Assembly (NCBI GenBank): GCA_963691705.1 | Contig: OY829545.1 | Location: 36,319,475-36,383,474, forward strand | DNA from: Viola odorata | Taxonomy: Eukaryota; Streptophyta; Magnoliopsida; Malpighiales; Violaceae | Length of the DNA stretch: 64,000 nt | Direction of reading: 5' to 3' | Shown: one piece after another, positions 10,028-21,025 of the stretch | How the letters are laid out: every line of letters begins with the position of its first letter | Numbering within the stretch: the first letter of the stretch is position 1 | Program-made: the position numbers and the translations under genes | The notes under the pieces: model-generated | Database searches by the model: none | Seen by the model: only the letters and a program-made list of their open reading frames with translations | What the model was told of the DNA's origin: nothing

Positions 10028-11033
10028 TCCCCTCAAATCCATTTGAGAGGATTCGAACTCGAATCCATTTGTTGCTCTTCCTCAATTCCGTTGCTATCAC
10101 CTAAAAAGTAAGGTGACAAATCATTAATATTGAATGTAGGACTTACGGAACCAAAAGAAGGAGGGATATCGAGGCGATAAGCATTTTCACTGAATTTCTC
10201 CACAATGAGAAAATGCCCATCTCCCAATTGGCTAAGCTTTCCCTTACATTGAGTGGGGAAACAGTCCTTCCTCAAATGCAACAAGACCCATTCGCCAACT
10301 TCAAAGGACTTGATGTGGCGGCCTGACTTGCGCTTTGCTATCAGTTTGGTGTTTAACGCTTCCAAGCGTTCCTTGGCCTTCTCACGCAATTTCTTCACGC
10401 TTGCTGCTTTTTCCTCACCATCTAAGCTTGCACAATCAGTCAAAGAAAGAGGCAGCAAGTCTATGGGGGTGAGTGGGTTAAAACCGTAGACTAGCTTAAA
10501 AGGAGAAAAATGAGTTGAAGAATGCATGGCACGATTGTATGCAAACTCAATGAAAGGGATGCAATCGTCCCATGACTTGGAATATTATTGAATCATCACA
10601 CGCAACATGGTGCCTAAAGTCCTATTAGCTACTTCAGTTTGACCGTCCGTTTGAGGATGACAAGATGTAGAAAACAGCAACTTAGTTCCCAATTTTGCCC
10701 ACAAAATGCGCCAAAAATGACTAAGGAATTTGCTATCCCTATCACTAACAATTGTGCGTGGCATGCCATGTAAATGAACAATTTCATGAAAGAAAAGGGT
10801 GGCAATGTGAGATGCATCATTTGTAGTGTGACAAGGTATAAAGTGTGCCATTTTTTAGAAATGATCAACAACGACAAACAATGAATCCTTCCCCCTTTTG
10901 GTGCGGGGAAGACCAACTACAAAGTCCATTGAGATGTCACACCAAGGATCCGTTGCTACATGTAAAGGCATATATAGACCATGATTAAGGCATTTAGACT
11001 TGGCACGTTTACAAGCAATGCACAATATTAGCG
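10028..11033 (-). pseudogene. Integrase region of Ty3/gypsy pol (element Q)
   Basis: The minus-strand frame runs from the second Cys pair of the integrase zinc finger (Cys-Ile-Ala-Cys-Lys-Arg-Ala-Lys-Ser). It passes the catalytic core ([20 protein letters not shown]) to the C-terminal Gly-Asp-Gly-His-Phe module and a DSSSNPL tail. TAA codons at 10852-10854 and 10582-10584 break it in the same frame. The three acidic residues remain. The hairpin at 10050-10065 (GATTCG-AACT-CGAATC) and a purine tract lead into the LTR. The protein is closely similar to S integrase, so Q is a decayed autonomous relative. The 5' part is interrupted by the insertion at about 11034. Confidence 0.85.
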
Positions 11034-11168
11034 CGGTTTTACGCTGCAAGCCAGCTCTACAATTATGCGATTTTACGCTGTAGCCATTCAATAGTGTTTT
11101 CAATATTGGTCTAAGTATTATCAAATTGAGAATATTGAAGATTTGATGAACAGTAAAAGATTTTGTAT

Positions 11169-11236
11169 GAACAGTAGAGCTTCCTTGTGAACAGTAAAGC
11201 TTCCTTGTGAACGGTAAAGCTTCCTTGTGAACAGTA
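11169..11236 (+). repeat. 20-bp tandem repeat, about 3.4 copies
   Basis: The unit GAACAGTAAAGCTTCCTTGT starts at 11169, 11189, 11209 and (partial) 11229, with single-base differences. Confidence 0.85.
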
Positions 11237-11384
11237 CCCGGAATAGTAAAATGCAAGAAAGAAGAAGAGGATTAAAAACTCCCAGAACTTCTACAGTCTC
11301 CTGCGGTTTAAAAGTACAGAGCTTTATCAGACACCGAGAATTGAGCCCTTGGTAAACACTCGGGCTCATTTTCAGTTGGGTTTG

Positions 11385-11784
11385 TGATAATCTAAAAATA
11401 CCCCCCGAGCATTTTGGTCTCTACAGGGGGTATCGGGGATGTGGTCGACATCAGCGAGGGGGGCCCACCTACAGGATGGCGCCTAATCCACACCCGGTAT
11501 GTCCAAGCACCCACCTCAAGTGTCTATAAATAGCCTCAAAGGCAAAGGCAAGGGGACAAACACACATTACACAAACAAGCCAGATGCTGCAGCACACTCT
11601 CTCTCACTACTCTCTCCCTCTCAACTCCTACTTACCCTCATATTTATCACTATACTGATTTAAGCATCGAAGTGATTGCGCTGGGGACCCCCTCCAGCGT
11701 TGTGCAGGTACAGCAATAACTTGGATCACCATCTCGAAGGTGAAGATCTCAGAATCATCTTCACCCCCGGTCTGAGGATTATCA
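11385..11784 (+). repeat. LTR-like segment (400 bp) of an unrelated family
   Basis: It begins TGATAATC and ends GATTATCA, a perfect 8-bp terminal inversion. A TATAAATAG box lies at about 11525, followed by a CT-rich start region. Flanks GTTTG and AACCG do not match, so a solo LTR with a TSD is not proven. 11100-11384 may be the 3' internal end of the same element. Confidence 0.5.
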
Positions 11785-12225
11785 AACCGCATAATTGTAT
11801 AGCTGGCTTACAGCAAGGAAGTTTCTAATGTATCGGTAGCCACCGCGCAATATTGCAGGTAGCTACAGGGTAAAACCGCACAATTTGTAAGTGGCTTGCA
11901 GCGTAAAACCGCGCCAATATTGCAGAACTTATTGAAATTCGGGGAAATGTGAAAGCAATTGAAATTCTGGGGAATATGAAAGCGCGCAATATTGCAGGTA
12001 GCTACAACGTAAAACTGCACAAATTGTAGGTGGCTTACAGCGTAAAATCGCGCCAATATTGCTGGTGGCTTAAACGTAAAACTATATCATGTATCGGTGG
12101 CTTATAGTTTAAAATTCTATTAGCCTCTTGTTAGACAGAGTGATATATTCATACAAAAAGACATTACTGACAACCATTTGCAGGTTGTGTAAACAGGAAG
12201 AAAAAAACTTTCTTATTTTAGCCAC

Positions 12226-12757
12226 AAAATTAGCTGTTTCTTCATGTGAGGCCAATAGAAATGCTCCCTAAGTGTGCTAAGAGTCTTTTCTACCCCAAAA
12301 TGTCCCATTAGACCCCCCCCCCCATGCGATTCCTTCACAAGTAATTCGCGTGTGCTATTAACACAAACATGTCATGTCACCATTAGAGCATGCAAGGTAA
12401 GCATCTTTAAAGTCTATATCATGTTCGTACAAAGAGGTGATGTGTGCAAAGCCTAAGAGGCGTGAATGGAGGGAAGTAAGGAGGGCGTACCTACCAGATA
12501 ATGCATCCGCAACGACGTTGTCTTTGCCCTTCAAATATTTGATTTGGTATGGGAAGCATTCGATGAACTCCATCCATGCTGCATGGCGTTTGTTAAGCTT
12601 CCCTTGCCCCTTCAAGTACTTGAGGCTTAGGTGGTCCGTGTGCACCACGAATTCCTTGGGCAGCAAGTAATGCTCCCACACATTTAGGGCCCACACGAGC
12701 GCATACAACTCGCGGTCGTATGTGCAATAGTTCAGCTGGGTCTGGTTGAATTTCATT
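12226..12757 (-). pseudogene. RNase H and integrase zinc-finger region of Q pol
   Basis: The minus-strand frame holds the RNase H end ([27 protein letters not shown]). A diverged [10 protein letters not shown] zinc-finger half follows at about 12240-12340, shifted by the C/G homopolymer at 12309-12318. Reverse transcriptase, protease and gag are missing: at 12757 pol abuts LTR U3. Q is thus internally deleted between U3 of its 5' LTR and RNase H. Confidence 0.8.
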
Positions 12758-13155
12758 TAGACAAAAGGGCTTAAAACACCTAGCAGCTGACTTGAAAATG
12801 ACGTGGACATGTCATGGTTGGAGTCTGGCAGTATACCGCCTGAAGCCTAATGGTATGCCGCTAAGCTCGTTGCTCCAGAACCCTCTCCACGCCGAAGCTA
12901 ACGGCATACCGCTAGGGACCTGGCGGTATGCCGCCAGACGCTGACTTTTGTACTTTTGCTGTAGCTCTTCCATGGCTCGTGGGATCCAACTGTGAGGTCC
13001 ATAGGGGTCCAAGAGTGACAGCGTTGGCATACACACAAGTCACCCAACCGTCTCAGGCCTTCACGTCACTCTCCTCGTCCCTTAGAGTCTTCAAGAGTAA
13101 GGCCACCATATCCTTACTCCTAGTGAGGTAGCGATGCGAAGCCGTGCTCGTATCA
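12757..13155 (-). repeat. U3 of a minus-strand LTR (probably 5' LTR of Q)
   Basis: It starts TGATACGAGCACGG at 13155 on the minus strand and is truncated at about 12757-12800. Palindrome motifs lie at 12827-12840, 12901-12913 and 12922-12935. Confidence 0.65.
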
Positions 13156-13609
13156 TTGGCTCACAATGAGTTTGAAATACTTGGATCACAATGTGTGATG
13201 TGGCCGGCTAGGAGGTGAGCACAAAAATGAGATAACTAGCTAGCAAACAAGCAAGTCCACATGGCTCTCTTGGCTCATCATAGGAAGCTCCAAATCAGCA
13301 AGCATTCATACTTAAAGAAGATAAAAATTTCGTCTACATAGATGCAAATAAACACACAAGATTGCAGCAATTGTGTTTCTTCAAGATCAAACCACTAAAA
13401 GACAAATAATTTGACCTAAATCCGAAAATTTCCAAATGGAAAATAATTGAAACCTACGGTAGGAAATAATGTTTCAACCGTGGAAATGGGAAGGGAAGAG
13501 ATTTGAACAGTAGAAACAGTGAGAAAATGAAGTTTAGCAATTTAGATGAACGACCATGAAAATGGGAAAAAACAGAAAAAAATGAGTTTACCAACCAAGA
13601 AGACAGCTT
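13156..13609 (-). other. Leader of minus-strand element R
   Basis: No gene. The conserved leader block is at 13252-13291 (minus strand). The leader ends abruptly at the LTR start at 13155, consistent with an element inserted into it. Confidence 0.65.
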
Positions 13610-13624
13610 GGAGCTCCACTACCA
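13610..13624 (-). other. Primer binding site of R
   Basis: On the minus strand TGGTAGTGGAGCTCC, one change from the usual PBS, 2 bp from the LTR end at 13627. Confidence 0.7.
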
Positions 13625-13626
13625 CA

Positions 13627-15149
13627 TGATAACTTCTAGGTTTCTCTTGTGAAGATGAAGCCGTGAGTTGCTTGATGGAAGGATCTAGTCTCCTTTGGGT
13701 GGTGGTAAACACATGGATAGTTGATGGATTTGATGGATGAACTCGAGATGATCGATAAATGGAGAAGATAACGTCGCTAGAAGGAGTGCTGATTGTGTAG
13801 TGAAATAAATGGAGGAAAAGGAAAGTATTTTGATGATTAACAACTGATAACATTCGGGCTTCTCTTGAAGGAAGAAACCGTGTTCTTGAGCTTGAATGGA
13901 TCTAGTCTCCTTTGGGAGGTGGTAAACACATGGATGAATGGTGTAAATGGTGTTTAAACGTGTTTAATGGATAGGATAACGTTGCTAGGAGATAGCGGAT
14001 TGTGCAGTGGATTAATGGATGAAAAGGAGAGTATTTTGATGAACAACAATATACTAACTTGTATTCAAATGATTACAAGGATCTCTTAATCGTGCTCACC
14101 CTTACTTGATCAACAATGATCAACCCGATGAGATTAACAAGAGGAATGAAAACCGGATTTAAGATCCCTAAGGCTAAAGCCAACTAATTGGTCTTGAAAG
14201 GAGATAACTCACAAAATCAAAGACAAGCTATAAAAGAGGCTATCTCCTTCTATTTATAGCTTGGGAATTATTACATGGAAAAACCTACACTACCCTTCCC
14301 TTAAGTGTAGACCGCGGGCTTGAAGAGGAATGGGCTTGGCGTCCTAGCGCTTGGGCTTGGAGGGTGAACGCTCGACCACAAGGCTGCCGAGGCTTCTCAT
14401 GGGATGCTAGGGCGCGGGTACGGGAAACCTCACGGGTTGCTAGGGTTTGGCGCGGGAGACTTCATGGCTGAATCGGTCTTCCCGTGAGACTTCTCGGTGC
14501 GGACACAAGTCTCCCAATGGTCTCGGGCTGCTGTGCTGGCCTCTTCGACCCTCAAAGTCCTCAATAAGATGGCCTTGGCGCCAATACGAGCTAAGGCCCT
14601 CGTGCTCGTATCAACAACAAATAGAACTTACAAACCCTTTTACAAGCTTATAAGGATCTCTCTCCTAAATGATGATCCTTTCAAGACTTAACAACTTGAA
14701 ACCTACTCAACAAGAAGGAAAGACCATGGATTCAGCCCTAACAACCCCGGTTTCAAGAACCCTAATCCTTAACTAAAAGGTTTGGTGTAAGAGAAATAAC
14801 ATTCAAAACAAAGACAGGTATAAAAGAGGCTAAGTCCTTCTATTTATACCCAACAATTATTACAAGTTGAAGACCCCAAAATACCCTTAACAAAGGGCTT
14901 GAAGCTCGTGGATGGGCTGCTCGAAAGTCCCATGGAAAACCCAAAAATGGAGTTGGCGGTATGTCGCTTGTAGCCTGGCAGTATACCGCTAGGCTCGCTT
15001 CTAAGACTTGCCCAAAATGCCGAGGCTGGCGGCATGCCGCTAGGGCCCTGTCTTGGTCTTCTCACCACGTGCGTTTGAGGAAGATAGGCCACGCGGGAGG
15101 CCTTGCCCGTGCAATGTGTGTGGGAACCGGTGGGTCCCAGCTCGTATCA
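13627..15149 (-). repeat. 5' LTR of R, split by a solo LTR
   Basis: Parts 13627-13844 and 14619-15149 join into one 749-bp LTR (minus strand, start TGATACGAGCTGGG at 15149). Palindrome motifs lie at 14955-14968, 14977-14990 and 15028-15041. Confidence 0.8.
13845..14613 (-). mobile_element. Solo LTR (769 bp) with TSD ACAAC
   Basis: It starts TGATACGAGCACGAGG at 14613 and ends TGTTATCA at 13845 on the minus strand. ACAAC is at 13840-13844 and 14614-14618. No PBS or PPT is attached, so it is the product of unequal LTR-LTR recombination. Confidence 0.85.
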
Positions 15150-15816
15150 CAAAGCTTGTGCTGCACTTGTGCTCCCCACGGTTACGGATAACAAACTTGA
15201 GTGTTGTGGTGTGAAAAATGTGAGGTGTGTGAGTGAGGAAAAGAACGGGCATGAAATAAGTGAGCATGCGCCGAGATGAGAGAAAATTGTGAGGTATGTG
15301 AGTGAGGAAAAGAACGGGCATGAAAAGAGTGAGCATGCGCCGAGAGGAGTGAAGATTGTGACTGGTGAGCTTAAGAGTGAAAAGTGTGAGCAATTGGCAA
15401 AGAAAAAAGTGAGTTTGTGTGCCATAAGGAGTGTAGCGAGGCTTGATGGATCCTTCCCTAAACCGTGCCATCTTGGCCGATTTAAGGATCCTTTTCTTGA
15501 TTTCACTAACACTAACACCTCTTCCTCTCGTATTGTCTCCTCTCTTTTGCTAGGTGACAAGTGAATGCCAACAGGAACGCAACCAACTCCGGTCAACCAC
15601 AAGGCTATTCTATACCCGTGGGAGAAGGACCCTTTCCTTTTGGAGTCTACGGACACGGCCTCCCACTTTAACCTTGAGTTTCCCTATCATTATTCTCATC
15701 CCACCTTCAATCTTATTGATTCGTGTGATTCCTTTGTAGGTACTATGGATAGCAAGCTCACGAGAAAGGAGCGTGCAGATTCGAGGTCGAATCCATTTGA
15801 AGAGAAAGGAGTGGAT
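15150..15816 (+). pseudogene. Protease-RT linker remnant and tail of element L
   Basis: One frame from about 15208 to 15816, broken by a TGA at 15562-15564. It has a 69-bp (23-codon) tandem repeat at 15219 and 15288 encoding Glu-Lys-Asn-Gly-His-Glu-Lys/Ile-Ser-Glu-His-Ala-Pro. A Phe-Lys-Asp-Pro-Phe-Leu-Asp-Phe-Thr-Asn-Thr-Asn block follows, resembling the segment just before RT in S. It ends in Asp-Ser-Arg-Ser-Asn-Pro-Phe-Glu-Glu with hairpin GATTCG-AGGT-CGAATC (about 15778). No RT follows, so L, like G, lost pol between linker and tail. Function is unknown; it is probably a non-autonomous polyprotein. Confidence 0.6.
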
Positions 15817-16153
15817 TTTTCACATGTAATAACCTATGTATAAATTGTAGGACATAGCCTCCTTTATGCCTTTTTCTTTGATTTTGTGAGTTATCTCCTT
15901 CAAGACCAAGTAGGCCTAGCCTTAGGGTTCTTAAAATCGGTCTTGTTTCCTCTAGCTAAAACCTATCGGCTTGATCATTCCTTGATCAATTTTGGCTAGG
16001 CTCAGTTAGAGATCCTCGTAATCCTTTGATTATAAGTTATATACATTATTTTCCATAAATTCCTATCTACACTTCATCCATTTATTGCCGCTGCATATTA
16101 CTCCATTAAACACCGAAAATCATCCTCCAATCCATCATCTATTCGTGCGTTTG
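15817..16153 (+). repeat. LTR of L lacking U3 (continues at 21026)
   Basis: The sequence begins inside the LTR at the TTTCACATGTAATAA block upstream of a degenerate TATAAATTG, and runs through U5 to 16153, where C1 is inserted. U3 is deleted. Confidence 0.7.
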
Positions 16154-16987
16154 TGATAAGATCCAACCTCCTTTGTAAGGGAAGGCCGAACCTATGTTTG
16201 ATGGAGGATCTAGCTTGGAGTTGTGACACAAGGCAGATTGGAAGATGGAAAGAAATAGGATGGAAGATGGAGTATAAGTGCAGCGGAAATGGATGATAAG
16301 ACAAGGACGAAAGGAAAGGATTGAGGAGGAATTGGAGTTGGATGGATTGATGATGGTACACTTGATTGAACACAGTTTGAAGGCACACAAGAACACTTGA
16401 TTAATGCTTGAGAACACACTTGAATTACAGAAATGGAACAACAACAAATCACTCAAATAACACTCTAGGATAAATGCCTTGGTGAAAAGGCTAGAGGAGG
16501 ATTTCTCTCTAGCTTTTCACTTGGCAATTTATATCCGAAAATAACACTAGCTTGATGTTCTATTTATAGAAAACAAATACAATAAAATATCACAAGTGGG
16601 GAACATGACAGCTCGCAATGATCCATCAAAGCAGGGGCAAAACGCTATGGCGTTTTGGGCAAACTGGACTCACGTTAATCCTGGCTCGTTCAGACTGCGC
16701 GCTAACATGTCGACGACCATAACTTTTGATCCACCCGTCGGATTGGTCCGAAACATGTCCCAAATGAAAGCTAACATCTTGAAGTTCCATCAAGACTTTG
16801 TTTGCTCAAATCGGACGTCATTTGCTTGTCCATCGGATCATGATGATTGGCCCTCTTGGATGGAGCATTTGTTGCTGAGCTTTGTTCTGCGATCCCCATG
16901 CGTAGCCACTGGATAGTTGTGGCTGCGATCCCCATGCTTAGGTGGTGCTGGTACATAGAGAGAATGAGGTTAGGTGTGATCGTATCA
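16154..16987 (-). repeat. 3' LTR of C1 (834 bp)
   Basis: On the minus strand TGATACGATCACACC at 16987 to GATCTTATCA at 16154. TATAAATAG followed by AACATCAAG lies at about 16555-16570. The start coincides with the third DSRTN/PPT box (hairpin 17007-17022). Confidence 0.9.
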
Positions 16988-17465
16988 TCACCTCTTCCTT
17001 TGAAAGGATTCGTCCTCGAATCCATTACATTACATTCGTCTTCTCTCATGATCATTGTCCTCTTAGATGGAACTTTTGTTGGCAAGCCTTGTTGTGAATT
17101 GAGGAAGTTCGGTTTTGCTGGAGGCCTTGGAATGGTGAGCGGGTCCTTGTGAATTTCTAAGGCTAGACGTGCCTCTACATCATGGCTTGCTCGGCCATCT
17201 TGGGAGTTCCATTCATCTAGGACTCGGCATGGTAAGGAATTGGCACTTGATTCCCGACCTTGAGCATGATTGACAATCAGTTGCAAGGCTCGGTTGCGTG
17301 TGATCGGTCCTCTTTCATCAGTAAGCTTCTTGGCCATGCTCCTCGTGATTGGTCCGCTTGGTAGAATATCCTTCTCTTCAAGCTTTAAGGGTAGTGTGAT
17401 TGCATCATCTCCTCCTTCTTTGAAAGGATTCGTCCTCGAATCCATTTTTTGCAATTCGTCCTCTC

Positions 17466-17525
17466 CTACATGGCAAAGGGTCAAGTTAGTAATATAGAAG
17501 GATGTGTTTATGGACCCATACTTAC
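17466..17525 (-). other. Candidate 60-nt intron in the C1 ORF tail
   Basis: Minus strand: A|GTAAGT donor, TACTAAC branch site 27 nt or so before the CATGTAG|G acceptor. Length is a multiple of three and the frame is open through it, so spliced and unspliced products would both be in frame. J has the same segment at 40464-40523. Confidence 0.5.
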
Positions 17526-18005
17526 TTGGTAGGTCAAGGATATTGGCGTGGATGAAATGGAGGGAGATTTGGCAAAGGGAAGAGATCAAGCGATCCCTAC
17601 GCCGGTGGAATAAAACCAATTGTTCAAAAGGATTCGTCCTTGAATCCCTTACTTCTACCTTTTCACCTGCACACGGGAAAACACTTGGAAACAAAGGTGA
17701 GATACCTAAGAGGCGCAATCGCGCATGCTTATGCATAGGTTGGTTGAAGGAAGAGTCTACAACATTAATAGCACGTCGATGCACATGGTTTCTTAAAATG
17801 ACATGTGAAATGCGGATGGCATCACAAATCATAGAACAACAAGCAGGATGAATCATTTTCTCTATGCGGCTCACAAAGACAAGCCAAGAGAATTGAGCAC
17901 TACACATAAGCACAAAGCACTTGGAAATACCAATCAAATGTTTCCATGCGTCATGCAGATTAGTCATGGATACCGAATGAAAACAACATGTATATAAATG
18001 ACACT

Positions 18006-18201
18006 TACTATCCGAAAAATTACAAAATTTATCACTTTTGAGCAAGAAAGTGTCATACTTGATGAATTGCAAGTGAGGCGTTTTAACACTTGCCACAAAA
18101 TTTTACTATCCGAAAAATTACAAAATTTATCACTTTTGAGCAAGAAAGTGTCATACTTGATGAATTGCAAGTGAGGCGTTTTAACACTTGCCACAAAATT
18201 T
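18006..18201 (-). repeat. 98-bp exact tandem duplication
   Basis: TACTATCCGAAAAATTACAA starts at 18006 and again at 18104. The two copies look identical over the full unit. 98 is not a multiple of three, so it shifts the reading frame. Confidence 0.9.
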
Positions 18202-18535
18202 TCACACAAGTACTTTTCAAATCAAGAAGATCCATGCTTGTCGAGGGGTACAAAAACGTTTTGGGTGCATGTAGTAAGAGTCGTACCCAAGTGATTGTTA
18301 ATTACACAAGCAAAAGGATCATGCACAACGAAATGCGAAAATGGTTCCTTACCACATGATAAATGTTTGTCATGAAAATTTTCATCATGTGAATAAAGAT
18401 AAGGGAATTGGACAACCTCAAACAATTGAGCATTTAAAAAAGGAATGAAAACATACCCATTGGGCAAAGTGGAAAGGACGGAACGGTGTACCTCAGGGCC
18501 TTGCCGTCTTGAGCACCATTGTTGAGCAATTATGC

Positions 18536-18735
18536 NNNNNNNNNNNNNNNNNNNNNNNNNNNNNNNNNNNNNNNNNNNNNNNNNNNNNNNNNNNNNNNNN
18601 NNNNNNNNNNNNNNNNNNNNNNNNNNNNNNNNNNNNNNNNNNNNNNNNNNNNNNNNNNNNNNNNNNNNNNNNNNNNNNNNNNNNNNNNNNNNNNNNNNNN
18701 NNNNNNNNNNNNNNNNNNNNNNNNNNNNNNNNNNN
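18536..18735. other. Assembly gap, 200 N
   Basis: Exactly 200 N inside the C1 ORF. The round size suggests a placeholder of unknown true length. Confidence 0.99.
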
Positions 18736-18938
18736 TTGGGTGAGCCTCCGCCGGCCACCCTTTTAGACTTCTCATTGGAAATAGGTGAGTCGGCTGAAGC
18801 TCCTTTCATCAATGAGGAAACTTGTTTCTTGAGATCTGCCATTTCAAGTTTCCATTCTCCTATTGTAATTCTCATTGTTTCCATAATAGTCTCCATGTTT
18901 TTACTGTCATCACTTTCACACATGCTTGCGGGAAACAT

Positions 18939-20173
18939 GTTTGAAGTCTACCTACACAAGTAACACATGTTAGTGAAAACACTCCCTCACTTGTTTGCTC
19001 TCGTGTTTGCAACTCTCGTAAAGATTGTCCTCACTTAGTCACTCAAACCTCACAAGGTTGTTCCGTTTCCTTTGTGTCCAAATAATGTCCTCAAACAATG
19101 TTCTTTTTGTTTCCTTTGTTCAATTATTGTTTTTGAGCACATTAGAAATTCAAGAAGTGAAAAGCTGAAAGGAAAAGCTGAAAGGAAAGGCTTGGAAAGT
19201 AAAGAATAGGATGGTAGAACCAATCCTTGGACAGAAAAGTAAAGAGGTCGGCAAAGCCTCCCTTAGAGCAAGAAAGTAAAGTACAAGAAAGTAAATTACT
19301 TGAAGTAAATTGCTGAAATTTAAATGACTAAATTTAAATAACTGAAAGGACACCGTGAAATGTAAAGAGAGGATGGTAGAACCAATCCTAGGGCAGAAAA
19401 GTAAAAAGGGCGACAAGGCCTCCCTTTGAGCTTGAAAGTAAATGACTTGAATGTAAATGACGGAATTGAAATGACTTGAATTTAAAGATTGCAACCGCCC
19501 ATGTAGGGGGTATAGAATTTAAAGAACGAATAATTGAAACAACACTTGGAAAATTTCGCAAGTTTTTGTTTTTGGTGCAGTGGCAAAACGCTATAGCGTT
19601 TTGTTCTCTTCTTTGTATTTTTTTATTTTTTTTTTTGATTTAGAGAACAATTATATTCTGAACTTTGGAATGATCATTTGTTGTTTGAAGGAAACGTGTT
19701 TTTAATTCAAGGGATAATTTTGGTTTGTTTTGGAAGAATGTAGGGAAAGTTCTGATTTTTGGAAGAATGATGGAAGGACTTGCACTTGGATGACGTGTAA
19801 GAGAATAATCAGCTTTGTAGTAGTGGATTGTGGGTTGTGCACGGATGGGTAAGGGCTGGATTTTTGTGTTTCTCACATGTGAGGGGAATGAGATGTTTGT
19901 TTTAATAGAAAAAGGTGTGAGGTATGTGCTGCCCTCTATGACACAAAGCTGATTTGGAAGAATAAAATGCTGGGTGGGGGACAAGAAAACAGTGTAAGTG
20001 AATATTCAGACAAGAAAGACAAAAGTGACTCAAACTTTGGCTGAAAGTGGACGGATGGGAAGGGTGGTAACCAGATTTTTAGTTACCTTCTTCTTGACAA
20101 AATAGGTAGACACAATTGAAGAACATGGACGAACACAAACACAAACTCAGATTCAAGAACAACTCAAAGCGGC
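18939..20173 (-). other. Leader of C1
   Basis: No gene. It contains repeats of a TTTCAATT/TTTAAATT type near 19150-19520 including CCCATGTAGGGGGTATAG, matching the J leader. A shortened 39-nt version of the GTGAGG...GTAG segment (18952-18990, with CTAAC) precedes the ATG. Confidence 0.65.
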
Positions 20174-20191
20174 TAGAGCTCCGCTACCACT

Positions 20192-21025
20192 TGATAAGAT
20201 CCAACCTCCTTTGTAAGGGAAGGCCGAACCTATGTTTGATGGAGGATCTAGCTTGGAGTTGTGACACAAGGCAGATTGGAAGATGGAAAGAAATAGGATG
20301 GAAAATGGAGTATAAGTGCAGCGGAAATGGATGATAAGACAAGGACGAAAGGAAAGGATTGAGGAGGAATTGGAGTTGGATGGATTGATGATGGTACACT
20401 TGATTGAACACAGTTTGAAGGCACAAAAGAACACTTGATTAATGCTTGAGAACACACTTGAATTACAGAAATGGAACAACAACAAATCACTCAAATAACA
20501 CTCTAGGATAAATGCCTTGGTGAAAAGGCTAGAGGAGGATTTCTCTCTAGCTTTTCACTTGGCAATTTATATCCGAAAATAACACTAGCTTGATGTTCTA
20601 TTTATAGAAAACAAATACAATAAAATATCACAAGTGGGGAACATGACAGCTCGCAATGATCCATCAAAGCAGGGGCAAAACGCTATGGCGTTTTGGGCAA
20701 ACTGGACTCACGTTAATCCTGGCTCGTTCAGACTGCGCGCTAACATATCGACGACCATAACTTTTGATCCACCCGTCGGATTGGTCCGAAACATGTCCCA
20801 AATGAAAGCTAACATCTTGAAGTTCCATCAAGACTTTGTTTGCTCAAATCGGACGTCATTTGCTTGTCCATCGGATCATGATGATTGGCCCTCTTGGATG
20901 GAGCATTTGTTGCTGAGCTTTGTTCTGCGATCCCCATGCGTAGCCACTGGACAGTTGTGGCTGCGATCCCCATGCTTAGGTGGTGCTGGTACATAGAGAG
21001 AATGAGGTTAGGTGTGATCATATCA
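20192..21025 (-). repeat. 5' LTR of C1 (834 bp)
   Basis: Starts TGATATGATCACACC at 21025 on the minus strand and ends GATCTTATCA at 20192. The PBS (TGGTAGCGGAGCTC, minus strand) lies at about 20176-20189. Confidence 0.9.

Larger units (their letters stand above)
11034..12140. mobile_element. TIR/subterminal-repeat insertion inside Q pol
   Basis: The integrase frame of Q stops abruptly here and resumes near 12226. The left side carries GCGCGGTTTTACGCTGCAAG and a second copy near 11074. The right side carries the inverse (CTTGCAGCGTAAAACCGCGC) in at least three copies (about 11826-12060). Inverted ends plus repeated subterminal motifs suggest a non-autonomous DNA transposon. No transposase frame is seen. 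Exact ends and the target duplication are not clear. It contains the 20-bp array and the LTR-like segment listed separately. Confidence 0.5.
16771..18938 (-). pseudogene. ORF of C1 with gap, stop and duplication frameshift
   Basis: ATG at 18938 opens an acidic, helix-prone N-terminus (Met-Glu-Thr-Ile-Met-Glu-Thr-Met-Arg...Leu-Lys-Lys-Gln) like gag N-termini. Then come 200 N (18536-18735) and a Cys/Phe-rich region. A TGA at 18222-18224 interrupts, and an exact 98-bp tandem duplication (18006-18201) shifts the frame. The frame from 18096 continues through three DSRTNPF boxes (about 17617-17640, 17430-17445, 17007-17022) and a Gly-Pro-Ile-Thr-Arg-Ser-Met-Ala-Lys-Lys-Leu motif. Plant gypsy polyprotein tails carry such a motif. 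The ORF extends 217 nt into the LTR. No RT or integrase. J at 39696-40141 has the matching Phe-Ile-Glu-His-Asp-Lys-Phe-Leu block. Function unknown. Confidence 0.6.
16154..21025 (-). mobile_element. C1, complete non-autonomous LTR element (4872 bp)
   Basis: Two 834-bp LTRs flank the element, with TSD GTTTG at 16149-16153 and 21026-21030. By eye the LTRs differ at about 5 positions (0.6%), so it is young. It carries its own ORF type, a leader without the conserved block, and a 200-N gap. There is no pol. Confidence 0.9.

Noticed and set aside
10050..10065. GTTCGAATCC resembling a tRNA T-arm or pol III B box
   Set aside because: It is the arm of the PPT-proximal hairpin; no A box or tRNA fold is nearby.
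11385..11784. Claim of a complete solo LTR insertion with TSD
   Set aside because: Terminal inversions and a TATA box are convincing, but the flanks (GTTTG, AACCG) do not match, so only an LTR-like segment is reported.
9226..13155. Claim that Q is bounded by a TSD
   Set aside because: Left flank CAAAC and right flank TTGGC differ; the locus is rearranged.
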